Origin: JAVBLW01 sp031553215
Lineage (GTDB): Bacteria; Bacillota_I; Bacilli_A; Acholeplasmatales; Anaeroplasmataceae
Length of the DNA: 37,519 bases
Assembly: GCA_031553215.1 (NCBI GenBank)
Contig: JAVBLW010000013.1
Coordinates: 1-37,519, forward strand
Direction: 5' to 3'
Shown here: positions 25,356-33,860 of the stretch, piece after piece
Layout of the letters: the number at the start of each line of letters is the position of its first letter
How positions within the stretch are numbered: the first letter of the stretch is position 1
Notes under the pieces: generated by a model
The model's input: only the letters and a program-made list of their open reading frames with translations
The model's database searches: none
What the model was told of the DNA's origin: nothing
Made by a program: the position numbers and the translations under genes

Positions 25356-25365
25356 AAGAGATATA

Positions 25366-26589
25366 ATGGGAAAAATTAATATCAAAGGTAAATACAATGA
25401 TATTATTGTATTTGCAGATAATTTAGATAATACAACAAAAGAACAAATAGAAAATCTTGCTAATCAAGAGTTTACAACTGGATCTAAAATTAGAATTATG
25501 CCGGATTGTCATGCTGGGGCTGGATGTGTAATAGGAACAACTATGCAAATTAAAGATAAAATTGTTCCTAATTTAGTAGGTGTAGATATTGGCTGTGGTA
25601 TGTTAACTGTAAAGCTAGGAAATATTAATTTAGATTTAAAAGCATTAGATAAATATATTACAAATAATATTCCTTGCGGAATGAAAGGGTATGATACTCC
25701 TCAAATTATGAAGGTTAATATTAAAGATTTAAGATGTTATGCCAAATTAACTAATAAAGAATATCATTATACTACAATGGGTACTTTGGGTGGAGGTAAT
25801 CACTTTATTGAGGTTGATATTGATAAAGACAATAATAAATATTTGATAATTCATTCTGGATCTAGAAACTTAGGATTACAAGTAGCCAATTATTATCAAG
25901 AGAAGGCTTATGAATATAATCTTAATAAAGAATTATCAAAAACATTTGATATCAATGATATTATTAGAGAATATAAAGAACAAAATAGAGAAAAAGAAAT
26001 TCAAACAAAAATCAATGAGATTAGTAACTTTAGAGCTAATATTAAAATCGATAAAGATTTATGTTATCTAGAAGGTGATTTATTTCTAGATTATATACAT
26101 GATATGGATATAGCACAAAAGTTTGCAGAAGAAAATAGATTAGCAATGGCTACAAAAATAGTTGGATCTTTAGATTTAAATATTAATGATTTATCTTATT
26201 TTCAAACAATTCATAACTATATTAATATGCATGATATGATATTAAGAAAAGGGGCAATATCAGCTTATAAAGATGAATTGGTTCTTATCCCAATTAATAT
26301 GAGAGATGGTTGTATTCTAGCAAGAGGTAAATCATGTGAAGAATATAATTATTCAGCACCTCATGGAGCTGGTAGAATCCTATCAAGAAGTGAAGCACAG
26401 AAACAAGTTAATTTAAACGATTTCAAAGAAACAATGAAAGGTATTTATTCTACATCAATTAATCAAAAAACAGTTGATGAATCTCCATTTGCTTATAAAC
26501 CAATAGAAGCAATTCTAGAAAATATAAGTGATACTGTAGAGATTATTGATATTATAAAACCAATTTACAATTTTAAATGTTCGATATAG
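25366..26589 (+). CDS. rtcB: RNA-splicing ligase RtcB
   Basis: RtcB joins a 2',3'-cyclic phosphate or 3'-phosphate end to a 5'-OH end using GTP and Mn2+. Motifs: MPDCHAGAGCVIG (45-57), GVDIGCGM with metal ligands D74 and C77, GGGNHFIE (H146), HSGSRNLG (H163), and APHGAGRILSR with H333, the histidine expected to be guanylylated. At 407 residues it is the shorter bacterial form. No RtcA is in the window. The Ro-like gene and tRNA-like RNA upstream suggest repair of cleaved tRNA or other RNA. Confidence 0.95.
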   Translation: MGKINIKGKYNDIIVFADNLDNTTKEQIENLANQEFTTGSKIRIMPDCHAGAGCVIGTTMQIKDKIVPNLVGVDIGCGMLTVKLGNINLDLKALDKYITNNIPCGMKGYDTPQIMKVNIKDLRCYAKLTNKEYHYTTMGTLGGGNHFIEVDIDKDNNKYLIIHSGSRNLGLQVANYYQEKAYEYNLNKELSKTFDINDIIREYKEQNREKEIQTKINEISNFRANIKIDKDLCYLEGDLFLDYIHDMDIAQKFAEENRLAMATKIVGSLDLNINDLSYFQTIHNYINMHDMILRKGAISAYKDELVLIPINMRDGCILARGKSCEEYNYSAPHGAGRILSRSEAQKQVNLNDFKETMKGIYSTSINQKTVDESPFAYKPIEAILENISDTVEIIDIIKPIYNFKCSI

Positions 26590-26590
26590 T

Positions 26591-26624
26591 ATACATCAAA
26601 TAAATTTTGGTGTATATTTATTTT
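26591..26624 (+). terminator. Hairpin between rtcB and cca
   Basis: ATACATCAAA pairs with TTTTGGTGTAT (with a G-U) two bases past the rtcB stop, followed by a broken T-tract. It may partly terminate or stabilise the rtcB message. Confidence 0.5.
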
Positions 26625-26637
26625 AGGTGGTGAGAAA

Positions 26638-27933
26638 ATGACTAAGATTATTATTCCTGACAGTGTACAAAAAGTATTAGAATTCATTAATATAAATGGG
26701 TATAAGGCATATATTGTTGGTGGTGCAATTAGAGATAATATCTTAGGCAAAACTCCAACTGACTATGATATAACGACTAATGCTGATATATCTACTATAA
26801 AAGAAATATTTAAGTATTATAAGATATTTGAAACAGGATTAAAACATAATACTATAACGCTTAGAATCAATAAAGAAAACTATGAGATTACAACCTTTAG
26901 AGGAAGTGATATTAATAGTTTAGAAGAAGATCTTCTATTAAGAGATTTTACTATAAATTCATTAGCATTAGATATAAATGGCAATATTATTGATGTATCT
27001 AATGGGTTAGAAGATCTTACTAATAAATTAATTCGAATAAATGGAAATGACGATTCAGTTATTATAGCTGATCCTCTTAGAATATTGAGAGCTATTAGAT
27101 TAGCTAGTAATTATGATTTTACCATTGAGAAACAAACAGAAGAATATATGTTTAAAAATAGAGAATTACTTAATTCAGTTTCTAGGGAACGAATTAGTGA
27201 TGAGTTATCAAAAATAATAGTTAATAGAAACAGTTATAAATATATTGAAGATTACTTTAGTATCTTTTCTATAGTTATTCCCCAGTTAATTCCAATGAAA
27301 GGATTTAATCAAAATAATCCTCATCATATGTATGATGTATTAATTCATTCACTTTATGTTTTAAAGAATATAAGGAACCGTAGTGATTACTTATGTTTAG
27401 CAGCATTATTCCATGATATAGGTAAACCATCTACATTCAAGATTGATAATAACGGAATTGGACACTTCTATGGACATGAAGAAGTAGGAATGAATATTGC
27501 AAAAAAAATTTTGAAAGAACTAAAATATGATAATGAAACTATAAGAAAAATTGCATTATTAATTAAATATCATGATTTTAATATTGAATCTAAAAAGACA
27601 ATAAAAAGATTACTTAATGAATTTGGGGAAGAGCTTATTTTTGATTTATATGATTTAAAACAATCAGATATTAGAGCACATACTAAAATGTCTTATTATA
27701 GATTAGATATTTTAAAGAAAACAATTAAAGATACTAAAGAGATAATTAAACAAAATGAATGTTTTCAAAGGAATGATTTATCTATCAATGGTAGAGACTT
27801 AATAGAATTAGGAATTGAACCTGGAAATAAGTATAAAATTATCTTTGATGATATTTTAACTAGAGTTATTAACGATGATATTAAAAATGATAGAGAAGTA
27901 ATTATTGATTATATTAAGGACACATATTTATAA
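26638..27933 (+). CDS. cca: CCA tRNA nucleotidyltransferase (HD-domain type)
   Basis: Adds or repairs the CCA end of tRNA. The class II nucleotidyltransferase head has YIVGGAIRDNILG with G28-G29, DYD (D42, D44), LLRDFTINSLA (100-110), and ADPLRILRAIRLA; RERISDEL (183-190) is the nucleotide-recognition region. A C-terminal HD domain is marked by LFHDIGKPSTF (H259-D260). Length 431 is normal. AGGTGG precedes the ATG. Its place 48 bases after rtcB, with the tRNA-like RNA upstream, suggests a common tRNA-repair role, although a hairpin separates them. Confidence 0.93.
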   Translation: MTKIIIPDSVQKVLEFININGYKAYIVGGAIRDNILGKTPTDYDITTNADISTIKEIFKYYKIFETGLKHNTITLRINKENYEITTFRGSDINSLEEDLLLRDFTINSLALDINGNIIDVSNGLEDLTNKLIRINGNDDSVIIADPLRILRAIRLASNYDFTIEKQTEEYMFKNRELLNSVSRERISDELSKIIVNRNSYKYIEDYFSIFSIVIPQLIPMKGFNQNNPHHMYDVLIHSLYVLKNIRNRSDYLCLAALFHDIGKPSTFKIDNNGIGHFYGHEEVGMNIAKKILKELKYDNETIRKIALLIKYHDFNIESKKTIKRLLNEFGEELIFDLYDLKQSDIRAHTKMSYYRLDILKKTIKDTKEIIKQNECFQRNDLSINGRDLIELGIEPGNKYKIIFDDILTRVINDDIKNDREVIIDYIKDTYL

Positions 27934-27956
27934 CAAAGTATGATGTGTAAATGCCA

Positions 27957-27985
27957 TTGCAAAATAAAATTTTTTATATTATAAT
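27957..27985 (+). promoter_or_regulatory. Strong promoter after cca
   Basis: TTGCAA (27957-27962), exactly 17 bases, TATAAT (27980-27985), predicting a start near 27992. No rightward protein gene follows for more than 4 kb, so it probably drives a non-coding RNA. Confidence 0.65.
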
Positions 27986-27991
27986 ATACAT

Positions 27992-28280
27992 AGGACGTGA
28001 TTTGGGTGTTCTAAACGAAAAGAGATTAGTTGCCACTAATCTCTTTTCTCATTTTATGGAAACAAAGGACGCGATTTGGAACTATGACTACTTCTTGTTA
28101 GAAGTGTCGCCACTCTTAATTATCATATACATTAATAGTAATATTATAATTAGAGTGATTAGGTATTCCACCTAAATAGCCTCCTAATTCATTCGTCCAT
28201 TATTTCCTGACGAAAGTAGTTCATGGCCCTAAGCCTCCTATAAAATTTAGTTACTTTTTACAGTAACAAAGTGATAATAA
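27992..28280 (+). ncRNA. Candidate structured non-coding RNA of unknown class
   Basis: The predicted transcript begins GGACGTGATTTGG; GGACGCGATTTGG recurs 74 bases later (28067). Between them is a perfect 14-bp hairpin, GAAAAGAGATTAGT/ACTAATCTCTTTTC (28017-28048), with loop TGCC. Further on, CACTCTTAATTAT pairs with ATAATTAGAGTG, and CGTCC (28195-28199) can close on either GGACG. A short GTTAC/GTAAC hairpin lies near 28250-28268. The 3' end is uncertain. The 74-codon reading frame here lacks a ribosome site and I do not believe it. It does not match any RNA family I can recognise by eye. Confidence 0.45.
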
Positions 28281-28445
28281 CATATATAAAAATCCTTGTA
28301 AATAGCACTGAAAATCGTTAAAACTAGAGTTTTATAAAGAAAAAATTATTATTAAAAGATAGGCATTTCAACTCGCTATATTTTATAAAAGAGAAGTCTT
28401 TTTACATATATTTTGTATAATAATTATTTTAAATAATTTTTAATA
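28281..28445. other. AT-rich stretch without visible gene
   Basis: Lies between the candidate RNA and the yitT terminator. I see no ORF, RNA or clear repeat here. Confidence 0.5.
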
Positions 28446-28478
28446 TAAAATAAAAAGTAGTAGATTAAACTACTACTT
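28446..28478 (-). terminator. Terminator after the YitT-family gene
   Basis: On the minus strand AAGTAGTAG pairs with CTACTACTT around TTTAAT and is followed by a T-rich tract, just past the stop. Confidence 0.85.
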
Positions 28479-28487
28479 AAGTGCTTG

Positions 28488-29402
28488 CTATTTTAATGGT
28501 TCTATATAGAAATTACCATAAACATTATTAGTATCAGAAGAAGTTATAAAGGCATGTTCATCAATTTTATGAACAATATCTATAATTAAATCTACTTTAT
28601 TTTCTGGAACAACTATCATAATATTATATTTATCTTTGCCAGTATATCCACCTAATACTTTACCAATTGTACAGCTATAATTAGTTTTTGTAGACACCTG
28701 TTCTGATATTTCTTTATATTCTTCTGAGATAACAGTAATGATCATTTTTCTAGTAGCTCTATGTAGAGAATCTACAACACGCCCATTAACAAATACTAAT
28801 ACTAATGTATATAGTATTGGAGTCCATTCTTTTAAGAATATTCCCCCGGTAATGATAATGATAGTATTTACAAACATCAATATCTTTCCAATTGAAATCT
28901 GTTTTTTACGTGAGAAGTAGGTTCCTATTATTTCTAATCCAGCAGTAGAACCACCAATATTTAATGCAAGGGAAGTAGCAACTCCGGAAAATACCCCAGC
29001 GAATAGAGCATGGGACAATGTATCATTAGCATTTAGGCTAAAGATATCTAAAATGCTATTAGGTAAGAATTTGATAAATAAAGTATTCGCAATGATATAT
29101 ATACTTGATAATGTTGCGAATCTTTTACCTATTTTTTTGAAAGCTAAATATACAAGCGGAATATTAATTATAAAGAAAAGAACACTCGTTAATGTATTTA
29201 CTAAGTCCATTTGTTTGGCGTTAGCAAGTAAATCATTTAAGTTGGTATTATAATAAAGGATTGCGAAAAAACGCGATATAACTAAACATATACCAGATAC
29301 TCCACTGGTAAGAAGACCAGAGTGATTTATAAAAGATCTAATAGAGTATGAGGTTAAAAATGCGCAAAATACTATCGCGATGTATGGGAAAACTTTTTTC
29401 AA
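28488..29402 (-). CDS. YitT family membrane protein (DUF161/DUF2179)
   Basis: A 304-residue membrane protein with about five or six helices in the first ~210 residues (the early NHSGLLTSGVSGICLV and NIGGSTAGLEIIGTYFSRKK are family hallmarks) and a C-terminal soluble DUF2179 domain (RKMIITVISEEYKEISEQV onward). The function of the family is not established. I chose the TTG at 29402 because the in-frame GTG at 29411 is part of the AAAGGGTG ribosome site; an extension of three residues remains possible. Confidence 0.85.
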   Translation of the reverse strand: MKKVFPYIAIVFCAFLTSYSIRSFINHSGLLTSGVSGICLVISRFFAILYYNTNLNDLLANAKQMDLVNTLTSVLFFIINIPLVYLAFKKIGKRFATLSSIYIIANTLFIKFLPNSILDIFSLNANDTLSHALFAGVFSGVATSLALNIGGSTAGLEIIGTYFSRKKQISIGKILMFVNTIIIITGGIFLKEWTPILYTLVLVFVNGRVVDSLHRATRKMIITVISEEYKEISEQVSTKTNYSCTIGKVLGGYTGKDKYNIMIVVPENKVDLIIDIVHKIDEHAFITSSDTNNVYGNFYIEPLK

Positions 29403-29428
29403 AGAAATCACCCTTTCTATTTTTTACT

Positions 29429-29437
29429 ATTATAGCA
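29429..29437 (-). promoter_or_regulatory. Extended -10 promoter of the YitT-family gene
   Basis: TGCTATAAT on the minus strand about 27 bases before the start, between mgtA and this gene. Confidence 0.55.
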
Positions 29438-29449
29438 CGTATTTGATAT

Positions 29450-32071
29450 TTATATCAAACGACCGTATTTTTTTATATAGAATTTCTTTAAAAATTGAAC
29501 CATAATTGCATATAACAATATTATTCCAGCTAAAACTGGCAGAAAAGTTAAAGGCATTTTAACCATATCAAGGGCTGTGTTAAGTTTTGTGAATGGAATG
29601 ATTATTCCAACTAATCCAATAACAATAGTAGATATGATTAAAGGTTTTGTGGCACGACTTTCAATAAATGGTATCTTTGCAGTTCTAATTAAATGTACAA
29701 CAAATATTTGTGATAATAATCCAACCATGAACCATCCAGTTTGGAAAGTTGCTTGTGTTGCTATAGAATTAGCTTTAAATACAAAGTATAGAATAATGAA
29801 AGTAAATATATCAAATAAAGATGATAAAGGTCCAAACCAAAACATAAATCGTTGAATTTCTTTTGCATCCCATTGTTGAGGTGTTTTTAAATAATCGGGA
29901 TCCATTTTATCAAAAGGAATAGCTATTTGCGAGAAGTCATACAATAAGTTTTGAGTTAATATTTGAAGTGGAACCATAGGTAAGAATGGAAGGAATATAC
30001 TTGCAAAAAGTACACTAAACATATTACCAAAGTTTCCGCTAGAAGCCATCTTAATATATTTTACGATATTACCAAAAGTTCTACGTCCTTCAATAACCCC
30101 CTCTTCTAAAACCATTAAGCTTTTTTCTAAAAGGATAATATCAGCACTTTCTTTTGCAATATCAACGGCAGTATCAACAGATATTCCAACATCAGCTTGT
30201 GTTAATGCCGGAGCGTCATTAATTCCATCTCCCATATAACCAACAACATGGCCTTGAGCCTGTAGAGAGGCTACAACTCTAACCTTTTGTGAAGGGGATA
30301 ATTTTGCGAATAGATTAACAGTTTTTACTTTTTCATTTAGTTCTTCTAAAGTTAATTTCTCAATATCACTTCCAAGTAAATAACCATTAGTTTCTAATCC
30401 TACTTGCTTACAAACAGAACTAGCTACTTTCTCATTATCTCCAGTTAATACAATAACTCTAACTCCATTTTCATGTAGAGCGGAAATAGCTAATTTACTA
30501 CTTTCTTTTGGTTGATCTAAGAATGCAACATAACCAATTAATACCATATCTTGTTCATCATCAATGTTGAAGCTAGAAGTATCACGTACTTTATTCTTTT
30601 GTGCTACAGCTAAAGCACGAAGTCCTTGTTCATTTAATTTTTCTGAGATTTTTAAAATCTCTCTAGTGAAGCTTTCATCAATAGGAAAAACTTCACCATG
30701 GTATTCAATATATGAACAGCATTTTAACATTTCTTCAACGGCACCCTTAGTAATTAATTGTCGCTTACCATTTTTATCTTCTAACACAACAGACATTCTA
30801 CGTCTAGAGAAATCATAAGGAATTTCATCAACTTTTTTATACTTTGTTTTTAAGTCATCGAATCCTTCTTTTTCAGCTCTAGATATAATAGCTAAATCGA
30901 TCATATTCTTTAATCCCGTTTGAAAATAACTATTTAAATAGGCATGTCTCAATATTCTAAAATCATCATTACCATGGATATCTAAATACTTTTCTAATAC
31001 AATCCTATCCTCAGTTAGAGTACCAGTTTTATCCGTACATAATACATCCATTGCCCCAAAGCTTTGAATAGAAGAAATGTTTTTTACAATTGTTTTATGT
31101 TTTGACATTGATAAGGCACCCTTAGCTAAAGTAGAAGTCATAATCATTGGCAATAACTCAGGAGTAATACCGACTGCGACGGCTAAAGCAAATAATAAAG
31201 CATTTATCCAATCATGTTTTAATACTCCGTTAGTAATAAAAATGATCGGTACCATTACTAACATTAATCGTAATAATAATTTACTAACACTAGCAATACC
31301 TTTTTCAAAACTAGTTTGAGCTTTTCTTCCCGTTAAGTCTTTAGCAATTGCTCCAAAATAAGTATCATTTCCAGTTCCAATAACTATTCCTGTGGCACTT
31401 CCACTGACAACGTTTGTTCCCATAAAACATATATTAGAAGCTTCTAAAGCACTACAATTTTCATTTTTTAATGTTGAGAATTTTTCAATTGGTTCAGATT
31501 CTCCTGTTAATGCAGCTTGCCCAATAAATAAATCTTTGGCAGTTATTATTTTTAGATCAGCTGGCATCATATCTCCAGCCGATAATTTTATTATATCACC
31601 TAATACAACATCCTTCATTGGCAGTTCATTAATTTCTCCTTCTCTAAAGATAGCAGTGTTAGAAGAAACCATTTCTTTTAATTTTTGTGCTGCTTTATCA
31701 GATTTAGATTCTTGAATATATTGTAATATTCCAGATATTGAAATAAGAACTAAAATAATAATTACTGTAGCCCAAGATTTTTCATTTACTAATAATACTT
31801 CAGTAAAGAAAGATACAACTGCAACTAATAGAAGTACTAAACTAAATGGATTAGCAAAAGAAAGCAAAAGCTTTACAAACCATGGTTGACTTTTACCATA
31901 ATTAATTTCATTTAATCCATATTCATCTAATATTTCTTGTGCTCTTTCTATAGATAGCCCAGAAATATTAGAATTAAGTTCATTAAGAGCATCTTGATTG
32001 CTCATTTTTGCATATTTTAGAATATTTGTTTCTAAATTTAAATTTTTATTATCTGTTTTTTTCTTTTTCAT
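29450..32071 (-). CDS. mgtA: Magnesium-translocating P-type ATPase MgtA
   Basis: A type IIIB P-type ATPase for Mg2+ uptake, in the membrane. At 873 residues it has TGES (189-192), GITPELLPMI (301-310), the phosphorylation motif DKTGTLT (D347), and the hinge MGDGINDAPAL, plus the MgtA-type lysine-rich N-terminus and a C-terminal group of helices including QNLLYDFSQIAIPFD. GGAGG precedes the ATG. A leader ORF and a terminator lie upstream, so it is probably controlled by transcription attenuation. Confidence 0.96.
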   Translation of the reverse strand: MKKKKTDNKNLNLETNILKYAKMSNQDALNELNSNISGLSIERAQEILDEYGLNEINYGKSQPWFVKLLLSFANPFSLVLLLVAVVSFFTEVLLVNEKSWATVIIILVLISISGILQYIQESKSDKAAQKLKEMVSSNTAIFREGEINELPMKDVVLGDIIKLSAGDMMPADLKIITAKDLFIGQAALTGESEPIEKFSTLKNENCSALEASNICFMGTNVVSGSATGIVIGTGNDTYFGAIAKDLTGRKAQTSFEKGIASVSKLLLRLMLVMVPIIFITNGVLKHDWINALLFALAVAVGITPELLPMIMTSTLAKGALSMSKHKTIVKNISSIQSFGAMDVLCTDKTGTLTEDRIVLEKYLDIHGNDDFRILRHAYLNSYFQTGLKNMIDLAIISRAEKEGFDDLKTKYKKVDEIPYDFSRRRMSVVLEDKNGKRQLITKGAVEEMLKCCSYIEYHGEVFPIDESFTREILKISEKLNEQGLRALAVAQKNKVRDTSSFNIDDEQDMVLIGYVAFLDQPKESSKLAISALHENGVRVIVLTGDNEKVASSVCKQVGLETNGYLLGSDIEKLTLEELNEKVKTVNLFAKLSPSQKVRVVASLQAQGHVVGYMGDGINDAPALTQADVGISVDTAVDIAKESADIILLEKSLMVLEEGVIEGRRTFGNIVKYIKMASSGNFGNMFSVLFASIFLPFLPMVPLQILTQNLLYDFSQIAIPFDKMDPDYLKTPQQWDAKEIQRFMFWFGPLSSLFDIFTFIILYFVFKANSIATQATFQTGWFMVGLLSQIFVVHLIRTAKIPFIESRATKPLIISTIVIGLVGIIIPFTKLNTALDMVKMPLTFLPVLAGIILLYAIMVQFLKKFYIKKYGRLI

Positions 32072-32102
32072 AATAATTTTCCTCCATATTAAATTTTTGC
32101 AT

Positions 32103-32127
32103 AAAAAAAACGCCTTTTTAGCGCAAT
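32103..32127 (-). terminator. Attenuator terminator before mgtA
   Basis: On the minus strand GCGCT and GGCGT pair (with G-U) around an A-rich loop, followed by eight Ts, 32 bases before the mgtA start. The ascending arm is also in ATTGCGCTA (32119-32127), a perfect complement of TAGCGCAAT (32202-32210) inside the leader ORF, giving an exclusive antiterminator. Confidence 0.7.
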
Positions 32128-32160
32128 GAAAGAAAATTATCTATTTTTTTTAATGTTTAA

Positions 32161-32262
32161 TTATGAAATACAATTGAGCACTAAAAAAAACGACAATTTG
32201 AATTGCGCTATACTTAAGTTATTAAATTTGATATAACTTCTGGACTGCTCGTCGATATTCAT
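32161..32262 (-). CDS. mgtA leader peptide (33 codons)
   Basis: A short gene encoding MNIDEQSRSYIKFNNLSIAQ followed by FKLSFFLVLNCIS, with a strong GAGGTG site seven bases before the ATG. It ends 89 bases before mgtA. The pair of acidic residues at 4-5 recalls leader peptides that cause ribosome drop-off in low Mg2+, though weakly. Codons for I18-A19-Q20 make up the 5' arm of the antiterminator. It has no similarity I can name. Confidence 0.6.
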   Translation of the reverse strand: MNIDEQSRSYIKFNNLSIAQFKLSFFLVLNCIS

Positions 32263-32326
32263 AATACTCACCTCAAACACACTTTACCATAAGTTAACAA
32301 TAAAAGGAAGCATATAATTATAATTA

Positions 32327-32335
32327 TGATATAAT
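32327..32335 (+). promoter_or_regulatory. Extended -10 promoter of the second GNAT gene
   Basis: TGATATAAT 21 bases before the ATG, with a strong AAGGAGG between them. Confidence 0.6.
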
Positions 32336-32356
32336 TTCTTCAAGGAGGTTTTTATT

Positions 32357-32908
32357 ATGGAACATAAAGGAACTAGAGATTTAAAAAGTAATAGATTAAC
32401 TTTAAGAAAATTTGAAATTTCTGATGCACCGAGCATGTTTAAAAACTATGCTTCAGATATCCGTGTAACAAAGTTTTTATCATGGAAAGCATATGAAAAA
32501 GTAGAAGATATAGAAAATTATTTAAGAGTTGTCACACCAAATAATAATAATGAAACTGTTTATAACTGGGCAATTACATTAAATAATGAAGTTATAGGTA
32601 GTATTTCAGTAATTTCATTAGATAATAAAAATCACTCTTGTGAAATTGGATATTGTGTAGGTTATAATTACTGGAATAAGGGATTTACGACTGAAGCCTT
32701 AAATATAGTATTAGATTATCTTTTCAATATAGTCGGAATGAATAGAATATTTGCAAAACATGATATAGATAATATGGCTTCTGGTGAAGTTATGAAGAAG
32801 TGTAATATGAAATATGAAGGTAGATTAAGAGAACATTACCTACGTCATGATGGAACATATTCAGATTCATTAGTATATGGAATAATTAAGAGTGAATACA
32901 ATAAATAG
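32357..32908 (+). CDS. GNAT acetyltransferase (RimJ/RimL-like)
   Basis: A 183-residue Acetyltransf_3 protein. The opening LKSNRLTLRKFEISDAPSMF is typical; CoA-site strand/loop CEIGYCVGYNYWNKGFTTEA, then late NMASGEVMKKCNMKYEGRLR and REHYLRHDGTYSDSLVYGI. The family acetylates protein N-termini, aminoglycosides or other small amines; the substrate is unknown. AAGGAGG precedes the ATG. Confidence 0.88.
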   Translation: MEHKGTRDLKSNRLTLRKFEISDAPSMFKNYASDIRVTKFLSWKAYEKVEDIENYLRVVTPNNNNETVYNWAITLNNEVIGSISVISLDNKNHSCEIGYCVGYNYWNKGFTTEALNIVLDYLFNIVGMNRIFAKHDIDNMASGEVMKKCNMKYEGRLREHYLRHDGTYSDSLVYGIIKSEYNK

Positions 32909-32976
32909 TCTACGGATAGTGGATTGTCTAAATTACTTTTAACTGATATTATATATTTGAAAATGGAAGTGTTAAA

Positions 32977-33561
32977 ATGGATTGTAAAAAAGTAGGTAAT
33001 TTAATTTATCAAATTAGAAAAGAAAAAGGATATACACAAAATCAAATTGCATTAGCCTTAAATATAAGCAATAAGACTGTATCAAAATGGGAAAATGGAC
33101 TAGGTTGCCCTGATGTATCAGTTTTAAATGATCTTTCTGCTATATTAGGAGTAGATTTAGAACAAATATTAAATGGTAAATTAAAAATGAATAAAATAGA
33201 TAATGGCAACATGAAGAATACCAATATATATGTTTGTCCTAATTGTGGAAATATTATAACTAGTACAGGAAAAAGTAATGTTTCTTGTTGCAGTAGAAAA
33301 CTAAGTTCTTTAGTATTAAATCCAAATATATCAAATCATGACTTTACTATAGAAGAAATTGATATGGATTATTACATCCATTCTAATCATCCAATGAATA
33401 AAGATCATTATATATCATTTATAATATATCTTGGATTAGATAAAATAGTTATAAATAAAATGTATCCAGAACAAAGTTGTGAAGTACGTATTCCTATTAC
33501 ATTTAAAAATGGTAAAATACTAGGATATTGTACAAAAGATGGTTTATTTAAAATTAAGTAA
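32977..33561 (+). CDS. XRE-HTH fused to a desulfoferrodoxin-like domain
   Basis: A 194-residue two-domain regulator. Residues 4-62 are an XRE HTH (IRKEKGYTQNQIALALNISN, then TVSKWENGLGCPDVSVL). From 86 it follows desulfoferrodoxin (superoxide reductase): the Fe(Cys)4 centre pattern C87, C90, C104, C105 (CPNCGN ... CC), then HDF (H121), SNHPM (H138), DHYISF (H144) and GYCTKDGLFK (C185). The usual His of CN.HGLW is Asp188. It is probably a redox- or iron-responsive regulator, and the altered site may no longer reduce superoxide. The promoter is weak; the terminator follows. Confidence 0.82.
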   Translation: MDCKKVGNLIYQIRKEKGYTQNQIALALNISNKTVSKWENGLGCPDVSVLNDLSAILGVDLEQILNGKLKMNKIDNGNMKNTNIYVCPNCGNIITSTGKSNVSCCSRKLSSLVLNPNISNHDFTIEEIDMDYYIHSNHPMNKDHYISFIIYLGLDKIVINKMYPEQSCEVRIPITFKNGKILGYCTKDGLFKIK

Positions 33562-33590
33562 GTGATTAAGTTCACTTATTTTTTTATTAT
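33560..33590 (+). terminator. Terminator after HTH-desulfoferrodoxin gene; left copy of a 23-base repeat
   Basis: AAGTGA pairs with TCACTT around TTAAGT and is followed by Ts. The 23 bases at 33560-33582 recur identically at 37309-37331. Confidence 0.8.
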
Positions 33591-33860
33591 GTTATATAGT
33601 ACATGGTTTAAAAAATCTTAATAAAATAAGTAATGTACAACTTTGGAAATTACAAAACAATATCGAAATGTTAAATAAAAAAGTATTGTTCTATATGTTT
33701 AAGCGGTTTCTTGTTAATAAAAATTATCTTAGATTTTTTGATAAATAATAATTATTAATTTTGAAAGGTATATCGAAAAATTGATATTTTTGTTAATCAT
33801 TCGCAATTATTGGTAAAATATTATAGGAAATATTAACAAAATATGTTAATATATTGGTAG
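33591..33860. other. AT-rich intergenic region before the ATP-grasp gene
   Basis: No gene is visible. It contains an inverted repeat ATTAAC/GTTAAT (about 33832-33850) near the expected promoter of the ATP-grasp gene, a possible operator. Confidence 0.4.

Noticed and set aside
27951..28175. 74-codon ORF after cca
   Set aside because: No ribosome site, overlaps a promoter and a perfect hairpin, and residue content is not protein-like.
27993..28240. RNase P RNA, tmRNA or SRP RNA in the non-coding stretch after cca
   Set aside because: The conserved core sequences of these RNAs were looked for by eye and not found.
32072..32300. M-box (ykoK) Mg2+ riboswitch before mgtA
   Set aside because: None of the conserved M-box core sequence is visible; the leader ORF and terminator explain the region better.
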